Assembly: GCF_950023065.1 (NCBI RefSeq)
Contig: NC_088677.1
Span: 85,213,469 to 85,277,468 of the forward strand
Direction: 5' to 3'
DNA length: 64,000 bases
Source of the DNA: Planococcus citri
Taxonomy: Eukaryota; Arthropoda; Insecta; Hemiptera; Pseudococcidae
Shown here: piece by piece, positions 58,410 to 64,000 of the stretch
How positions within the stretch are numbered: the stretch's first letter is position 1
Layout of the letters: every line of letters begins with the position of its first letter
The notes under the pieces: model-generated
Seen by the model: only the letters and a program-made list of their open reading frames with translations
The model's database searches: none
Told to the model about the DNA's origin: nothing
Position numbers and translations under genes: made by a program

Positions 58410-60416
58410 ATGTCTTCTCTCACGATTACGGTAAACAATACCAGCGAAAAATGTCCGGTGTGCTCCAGAGATCTGTATGGCGACGACCAGCAGCCAGTTA
58501 TTTACACTCTGTCCTGCGAACACTATTATCATAAATCATGCTTTGAAAATATTAATCGGAAAATGGACCCAGCGATGTGTTTTGTTGAGGGCTGTAAGCA
58601 TGTTCTATTTATCAAGGAGTATCGCACCTGCAGAATCGAGGTAGATGCCAACTTGACAGGTGAACGTATCGCCAAGGTCAGCCAGGGCCTGAAAGATCTG
58701 TCCATTGATCTAACTGAAGCTTCCAAGGAGCTGGATATGGAAGTCGAAGTAATTTCGGTCTCCTCTGACGATGAGATGAACTCCGACAGCTGGAAAAGGA
58801 AGCCACTTCCGGATCTCAAGCTGTTTGATCAAGTTGCAGTCTCTCTGGTGCCGTGTGATCAGAAGAGAGTCGAATTCGCGCCTGGCACCAAGTCTCCGCC
58901 AAAATCGATCCTAAAAAAGAAGAAAAATGGTGATAAAAGTGTAAAATTCGAAAAACCAAGGCAGAATAAATCGAAGGAGTTACCTAAGACGGAGCAGCCG
59001 CCGGCAGTTGTGAAATCCGAACCGGTTCCGATCGATAAAGTCATAAAAACGCGCCGTCGTCGAGCGGAGCCAAAGGTAGAGTCATCTGGTGAGAAACCGA
59101 AGAAGAAAGCAGCACCAAAGAAGCCAATCAAGAGGCTTGCTGCCAAAAAGAAGCAGTTACCGGAAAAAGTCAAAGAGAAGGTAGTAAAAGTTGCCACAGT
59201 TGTCTTGACAAAGCTGTCCGAACTGCCGAGAATTCCAAAAAAGAAGACGTCGGATCCAGGACCAAGTATGGTTCAAAATAAAAAAGAGTCATCTCCCATG
59301 ACCCAAATCTCTGAAGCTTTGAAATCGGTGATCATCAATCCAAGGAAGCCGCAGCTAAAAGAAAGCACAAAATTTGAAGAAAAGAAAAAGGTAGAGGAAA
59401 CTGCAATTCGTAGAGTCAACGTACCTGTGATGTCGTCGAGCTCTCCAAGTGTGACTTCGGTGGCTTCTTCGGATTTTCGCTATCAGTCTGCGAATGGTCA
59501 GAGAGCTGGATTATCGCTTAACCAGTGCTTTCGTCCACACCTGCAGGAACGGCCGCGCCAGGAGGAGGAAAGGCGAGAGGTTCCGGTTCGTCAGCCTAGA
59601 GTTGAGCCAGCAAGAAGGGTTCCATGGGCGATGAGGACCTACGATGCGTTGCCATATCCGGTTCCTCCTGCAGAGTATATTGTAACAGTACCAACGGTGC
59701 TAGCGGCTAATACACGAGTTTATTTTCCCATCGGTGCCCACGAGTATAGGCAGAAGATTACCAGAGAAAAGATGCCGCAAAACTTTGGTCTCTCGGATGC
59801 AGTTGTTGACCGATTCGATTTTCAACGCCAGTATATACCTCTTCAGTGTTTTTCTATGCACGGTGTCGATGAGAATTGGTATTTCTTGAATGGTTATGCG
59901 TTGTTGGGTGACGGCGTAGTATACGGACTGATAAAAGACACAATCTACAAGGATAATTTAAGAGTCCAAAAGCTTAAGACATCCCTGCTAAATGGGTCAA
60001 AAATGTCTATCAAGATGTTAAAAGAAAACCTGCAGGATTTGCCGGTACTTCCATCTCACGTTATCTTGGCGCTGGGCACCTTTGATACAAGCTATAAGTC
60101 CCACGAATTGACAATCGAACGATTCTCATCCTTTCTTCGGTTCCTTCATCGAATGGGAGTGCGGTATTTAATCATGCTGCCGGTTGCTTTTTACGATACC
60201 TGTAATATAGAAAAGATACAGTTCAATAATTTTCTGAAAGAACGAGCAGACAGGGAATTTTACGGAAACTTCAGCTATGCCTACGAAGTAGAGAGAATAA
60301 TTCGACGTTGCCCTCCAAAAGATGAAGAATCAAGAATTCCGTTTCTTTATGAACAACAACATTATGAAATGGTCATAGAATTACTTGGAAAAACGGCAGC
60401 CGAAAGGAGGCGATAG
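58410..60416 (+). CDS. RING-H2 / SGNH-like protein in the env position
   Basis: 668 residues. RING-H2 finger: C15, C18, C36, H38, H41, C44, C57, C62 (last pair CX4C rather than CX2C), suggesting ubiquitin-ligase activity. V114-I-S-V followed by SSDDE looks like a SUMO-interacting motif. Residues about 150-320 are Lys/Pro/Ala-rich, like a histone H1 tail, with KRVEF and KSVKF (RVxF-like). Residues about 440-660 form a second SGNH-like domain: LLGDG (498-502), ILALGTFD (552-559), YLIMLPV (586-592) and a late His (H651). The catalytic Ser position is Gly, so activity is doubtful. Motif spacing parallels the domain at the start of Pol, suggesting an internal duplication. There is no signal peptide or membrane helix, so it is not an envelope. 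It probably acts in the nucleus or on the particle. Composition and identical LTRs indicate it is part of the element. Confidence 0.8.
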   Translation: MSSLTITVNNTSEKCPVCSRDLYGDDQQPVIYTLSCEHYYHKSCFENINRKMDPAMCFVEGCKHVLFIKEYRTCRIEVDANLTGERIAKVSQGLKDLSIDLTEASKELDMEVEVISVSSDDEMNSDSWKRKPLPDLKLFDQVAVSLVPCDQKRVEFAPGTKSPPKSILKKKKNGDKSVKFEKPRQNKSKELPKTEQPPAVVKSEPVPIDKVIKTRRRRAEPKVESSGEKPKKKAAPKKPIKRLAAKKKQLPEKVKEKVVKVATVVLTKLSELPRIPKKKTSDPGPSMVQNKKESSPMTQISEALKSVIINPRKPQLKESTKFEEKKKVEETAIRRVNVPVMSSSSPSVTSVASSDFRYQSANGQRAGLSLNQCFRPHLQERPRQEEERREVPVRQPRVEPARRVPWAMRTYDALPYPVPPAEYIVTVPTVLAANTRVYFPIGAHEYRQKITREKMPQNFGLSDAVVDRFDFQRQYIPLQCFSMHGVDENWYFLNGYALLGDGVVYGLIKDTIYKDNLRVQKLKTSLLNGSKMSIKMLKENLQDLPVLPSHVILALGTFDTSYKSHELTIERFSSFLRFLHRMGVRYLIMLPVAFYDTCNIEKIQFNNFLKERADREFYGNFSYAYEVERIIRRCPPKDEESRIPFLYEQQHYEMVIELLGKTAAERRR

Positions 60417-60603
60417 CATTATGAACGAAGAAATCGATACTGACTGTTTGTTTAGTTTATGTTCGAAGTTGTAGATAATAATTCATTAAATTATCTAAAG
60501 TTGCACTTGGTATTGGTTAATTTATTTTGTAAATAGTTTATTTTTGACTTACGTGTATATGTGTGTACGAATAATCCAAAGTTAACAGGTACTGGGTAGA
60601 AGT

Positions 60604-60648
60604 CTACGTAATTTCATCTTCGTCAGTGGCTGCTGTGTATTTTGGAAT
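60604..60648 (-). other. Candidate terminal antisense exon
   Basis: It follows a clear minus-strand acceptor (GAATTTTTCAG|ATTCC) and is open for 14 codons to TAG, coding an acidic tail. It is in phase with the exon at 61313-61395. Confidence 0.35.
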
Positions 60649-61114
60649 CTGAAAAATTCAAATTGGATTAGTTTTGGTTTCAAAATTGGTAGAATCTACT
60701 TGGGAGCTGAGCTTGGTCATCATATTCAACTGTACGCATAAAAAGTTCCAATGCGGTGAAAAAATCGTCGTAACATTTTCACAGTTTAGTCAGCACTTAT
60801 CAGATTCAAGTTGGGAAAATTTTCTACTTCAAAACATGGAGATTTGGTCTCGAAAGTGAAAAATCATCGAAAGGTAGACTCTTCTGTCTGTGTGCAGTTT
60901 GAAACTTCCACCCTGCCTGCCAAATTTTGGTTTTTGTCTTCGAAAGTTTTCACTTCAGTTATCAGTGAAAAAGTTGATTTTCAAAAAACGCCATATTTTG
61001 AAAAAATCGACTCAAATTTGGAGGTAGAGTCTTCTTATATCACACACGAACTATTCCGAAGCTGTTCCGATCATTTTGGTTCAACAAAAAGCGAGAATAA
61101 AAAGAAAAACTCAC

Positions 61115-61213
61115 TTTTTGGAAATCTCCGGTGACAGTCAGCTTCCTGCTTTGTTTATGTTCCGGTGATCAACTTGTCATCGTCGTCTTTGACTGGGTAG
61201 ATGATTTCTGCTG
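61115..61213 (-). other. Candidate internal antisense exon
   Basis: Acceptor TTTTTTATATTTCAG|CAG on one side and donor CAAAAA|GTGAGT on the other. One frame codes a short acidic sequence (VKDDDDK) ending in a stop. It does not join in phase to the preceding exon's open frame, so it may be an alternative end or non-coding. Confidence 0.35.
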
Positions 61214-61312
61214 CTGAAATATAAAAAAGAAGCATCAATGAACGTTAAAGAAGAGATTTTTTCATCTCCGGTCACTAATTAATCGCGAAATTAATTAGAT
61301 TTGGATACTTAC

Positions 61313-61395
61313 ATGTTCGGTTCCGGTGAGATGAAAGTAGCTGTCTTCGAACGTTCGGTACTCAGTCATTTCTTCGCCGATTTTGTTCGGATAAC
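61313..61395 (-). other. Candidate internal antisense exon
   Basis: 83 nt between a strong acceptor (TCTCTGTTGCAG|G) and a near-perfect donor (CAT|GTAAGTATC). One frame is open throughout and contains an ATG. Upstream on the minus strand a donor AAAG|GTAACT at 61480/61479 would give an 84-bp intron. Confidence 0.4.
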
Positions 61396-61970
61396 CTGCA
61401 ACAGAGAAAAGAACAGTTTCTGATTAGCTTACACATCATCTAGCATTAATTAGGAACGAGTACTAATTAAAAAAGTTACCTTTAGTACAGAAAAGTAGAT
61501 GTCTTCTTCCATTCGTGTTGACAAACAAGCGTTATCAGCGGCGGTGGATTTTTACGTGTTGCAAGTTTTTGGCTTTGCGACGGAAGCAGCGCTACTGGAA
61601 CCCGGTACCGTAAATTACCGTATTTACGGTGTAATTTGATTTTTTGTGTTTTGTTTGAATTTAGCACTTAGAAATTTTGTACTTTTTGCCTTTTTCGAGA
61701 TTTTTGTAAATATTGTGAATTGTTCTTGACTATTGTGTACTTTTTTGATGTTTAAAAATATTTTGATACATTTTAGTTTAATTTAAGCATTCGGAAAAGG
61801 TAGAAGTCATCTTGTACGTGGCCTCAGCTGGATTCAGTTTTTCCTGGTGCAAGCAGATGTCAACTGAGAAGCTGCGGGTTCATGGAAGCGGGGCAAGGGG
61901 CCCTCCCGTCCGTCGTCCGAGGGTCCGAATGGGCTTCAATGCACCAGCATCTCCTCTGTCCACGCTGTTC

Positions 61971-61985
61971 ATGGAAGCGGGGCAA
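61971..61985 (+). promoter_or_regulatory. Polypurine tract
   Basis: ATGGAAGCGGGGCAA abuts the 3' LTR. It is purine-rich with single pyrimidine breaks, acceptable as a plus-strand primer. A second copy lies about 92 bp upstream. Confidence 0.55.
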
Positions 61986-62464
61986 TGTACCGGGAGGGGA
62001 TGCGCCCGCAGCTTCCACCTAGAGGGAAGTTGTGCTCCGGAGGAAGTGGCATCACTGCCAATGGAAAGTTCCGTGGAAAGTTCCATAAGGCAGAGACATC
62101 TATTGGACTTGGTCCAAGGACCACTTCCGACATTGTAACATGGGCAGAGCCAACAGTTTAAGTATAGCCGTACTCGCGTATAGTTACTATTTATCTTGTG
62201 CTAGGGAAATCGTTTTAGGCCTTGTGCCATGTACATTTATTGTCTCTTTGTTTTAGCATTATAATTGTACTTTACTCGTTAAATACAATTTAATGCAAGT
62301 GCGCACCTCCGGTGATTTATTTATTTATTTCGAGTCGCATCGCGATACAATTTCTTTCTGATCTCGTTAGTCAGAGCTACGAATATAGGTCTCCTGTATT
62401 CACCTATGTGGAGTTGGTCAAAGACTACACTTTCTAAAAGTACAGTCACCCCCCGCTCGTCACA
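61986..62464 (+). repeat. 3' LTR
   Basis: 479 bp, reads identical to the 5' LTR, followed by ACTA. Confidence 0.95.
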
Positions 62465-63472
62465 ACTATTCATGTTGAACAACATATTAAAAAACTGGGA
62501 TGGTAACTTGTCGCAAAGTCGATTTTAAAAAATTTAATGTTTGCAAAAAAATGCGATTTTTTGATTTAAAACATGAAAAAAGTTTTGATAGGTGAAGTTG
62601 ATCTATTTGACCCCTATTTTTACGTATCTGTTGAAAAAGTTCAAAAAACCCTCTCACTCGTTGAAATGAACTCCTCACAAAAAAATCAAAATTCAAAAAA
62701 ATTCAATTTTAAATTTCAAACACCAAAAAAAGTTTAAAATTCAGTTGTCTTATTTTGACCTCTTTCTGACGTACAAATATTTCATGAAAAAGTTTATAAA
62801 AATTACACTCGCAACAAAAAAATAAAAATTCGTTCATTTGTTGAATTTTTTCGAATTTTGATTTTTTTTGTGAGGAGTTCATTTCAACGAGTGAAAGGGT
62901 TTTTTCAACTTTTTCAACAGAAACGTAAAAATAGGAGTCAAATGAGTCAACTTCACCTATCAAAACTTTTTTTCATGTTTTAAATCAAAAAATTGCATTT
63001 TTTCGCAAACTTTGAATTTTCTTAAATCAACTTTGCAACATGTTACCATCCAAATTTTTTAATATGTTGTTCAGCATAAAACGTTGTCCACAATATATTT
63101 TTTTCAGAATTTTTGAGAGTCGGAACCATATGAAAACCTCGTTTCGAAACCTTTAGAGCTAATTTTTTGTACGAAAAGAAGTGGCAACACTGATTTTTAT
63201 GATATCACCAAAAAGCCTTTCAAAACCTCTAACCATGGGAAAATATTCCATTTTGGTAGGTATCGCTGTTATCGAGTAATCCACTGCTGAAATGGATGAT
63301 ATTTTGGGTTCACTGAAAACTTTGACACCCCCTGGATGTCTTTAAAAAGGGGCTAGAGGGCTGCAATTTGCGCCATTGGTCATCCCTTCGGAAGGTCTTT
63401 CCACAGGAAAAATTTCAAAAAAATCGCCGAACTCACCTACCACTTCTTGGTCCAATTGACGTGGAATGACCC

Positions 63473-64000
63473 TGTTGCCACTTTCAAAACCCTAAAAAAA
63501 TCGATTTAAAAACTCATAATTCAAATATAACCATGATCTTGACGAGTAAAAATTCTGAAAAAATTCTCAGTTTTAGTCCTTTTTATGTAGAATAACATAC
63601 TTAATTATCAAAAAATTGGACTGGCATTTTTTTTTTCATTTTCGAGAAAAAAATTACAACTTTGGCACTTATTGCAAAAATACCATCAGAAACATAAAAA
63701 ATAAACATTTTTGCATTTTTGAGATATTTTAACCAATGTGTAGACGAACATTTGAAAAAAAATCTTATTTCATGTCGAGGGGTCCGCATAAGGATCAATC
63801 GCACACCCTGCCGATCTTCCGGGACAACTTTTTTCTTGAAAGGGGGAGTCCTAAGGAACATTTCTACCCCTTGTCCTCAAAAAAAAAAAAAAAAAAAACA
63901 TGGCCCTACTCACAAAATGGTGGCCATTTTTATTGGCAGTAACAAATAGGACTTGCACGAAATTTTTTAAACTTTATAAAGGTAGATCGAAAGAGCAGGC
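63473..64000. other. AT-rich sequence after the foldback element
   Basis: No gene. The first lines continue the sequence that flanked the foldback on its left (AATCAGTGTT at 47740, GCCACTTTC at 63477). A poly-A run lies at about 63880-63898. The short open frames have no support. Confidence 0.5.

Larger units (their letters stand above)
60417..61985. other. 3' non-coding part of the retrotransposon
   Basis: No long sense gene is supported; a 107-codon frame at 60811-61134 has no domain and may be chance. The phrase CCGGTGA recurs near 61130, 61165 and 61325. The opposite strand shows a series of good splice sites, listed separately. The 3' end carries a duplicated ATGGAAGCGGGGCAA (about 61879 and 61971) next to the LTR. 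Confidence 0.5.
48133..62464 (+). mobile_element. 14.3-kb Ty3-type LTR retrotransposon with accessory domains
   Basis: It is a complete element: 479-bp LTRs that read as identical, TG...CA ends, ACTA duplicated on both sides (48129-48132 and 62465-62468), a primer-binding site, Gag, Pol, a further ORF and a purine-rich tract. Pol order (protease, RT, RNase H, integrase) and the GPY/F module place it in the Ty3 (Metaviridae) group. It is about twice the usual length because of a GDSL-like domain, a second RNase H, a long charged Pol tail, a 668-codon downstream ORF and a 1.6-kb 3' non-coding part. The right arm of the host foldback retains the uninterrupted target. Identical LTRs imply recent insertion. 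Confidence 0.93.
47741..63472. mobile_element. Foldback element split by the LTR retrotransposon
   Basis: The ends GGGTCATTCCACGTCAATTG and its mirror CAATTGACGTGGAATGACCC (63453-63472) start inverted arms. The left arm runs 47741-48132 and resumes after the retrotransposon at 62469 to about 62706. The right arm runs about 62838-63472. Flanking TGTT on both sides could be its target duplication. Without the insertion it would be about 1.4 kb, an almost continuous palindrome with a loop of about 130 bp. No coding frame is supported. Confidence 0.8.

Noticed and set aside
58410..60416. Envelope glycoprotein
   Set aside because: No signal peptide, no transmembrane helix, no furin-like or fusion features; it has a RING finger and SGNH-like motifs instead.
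60811..61134. 107-codon sense frame in the 3' part of the retrotransposon
   Set aside because: No domain and overlaps the antisense splice series; kept only as a possibility within the non-coding feature.

Overview
This window is animal nuclear DNA and almost certainly comes from an arthropod. It is AT-rich, has GT-AG splice sites, contains a family of seven-transmembrane receptor genes, and is crowded with foldback elements, MITE-like elements, tRNA-derived sequences and LTR elements. The many ACCTACCT/AGGTAGG runs resemble sternorrhynchan hemipteran (aphid or mealybug type) genomes, but that placement is inference. No bacterial features, rRNA genes or CRISPR arrays are visible.

From about 3.4 to 47.6 kb lies a tandem array of six paralogous minus-strand genes (5496-6401, 10906-11850, 21825-22769, 30843-31781, 35619-36542, 46613-47470) plus one broken fragment near 34.3 kb. 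Each intact gene encodes a protein of about 285-314 residues with seven predicted membrane helices. The helix pattern and motifs resemble the 7TM part of Methuselah-like (secretin-type) receptors, but there is almost no ectodomain. Copies 1-5 have a predicted 5' non-coding exon upstream with a conserved splice donor, and all six have a conserved acceptor just before the coding exon. Promoter-proximal and intron blocks are also shared, so the array arose by duplication of a multi-kilobase unit. Mobile elements then landed in single copies. Because sister copies keep the uninterrupted site, several insertions can be delimited from paralogous empty sites (14324-18149, 28679-30464, 41415-45028, and a solo LTR at 41968-42899).

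The most remarkable object is a 14.3 kb LTR retrotransposon at 48133-62464. It has 479-bp LTRs that read as identical and a 4-bp ACTA target duplication, and it sits inside one arm of a large foldback element (47741-63472). Its order is: LTR, primer-binding site, Gag in two blocks separated by one in-frame TAG, a GGGAAAC slippery site, then a very long Pol in the -1 frame. Pol carries, in order, a GDSL/SGNH-like domain, aspartic protease, Ty3-type RT with YVDD, RNase H, integrase zinc finger and DDE core, a second complete RNase H1-like domain, the GPY/F module, and a charged tail. Downstream, in the position where env would lie, is a 668-residue ORF with a RING-H2 finger, a probable SUMO-interacting motif, a lysine-rich middle and a second, divergent SGNH-like domain. 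Between that ORF and the 3' LTR, the opposite strand shows a chain of good splice sites suggesting an antisense spliced transcript. The 7-mer AGGTAGA recurs about 20 times on the sense strand of this element, across reading frames and non-coding parts. This combination is the best candidate for something undescribed.

The remaining sequence is AT-rich intergenic DNA, decayed repeats and minisatellites, including a nearly G-free TTTACC array at 43.3-44.1 kb. Nothing convincing was found in 1-3.4 kb or after 63.5 kb.
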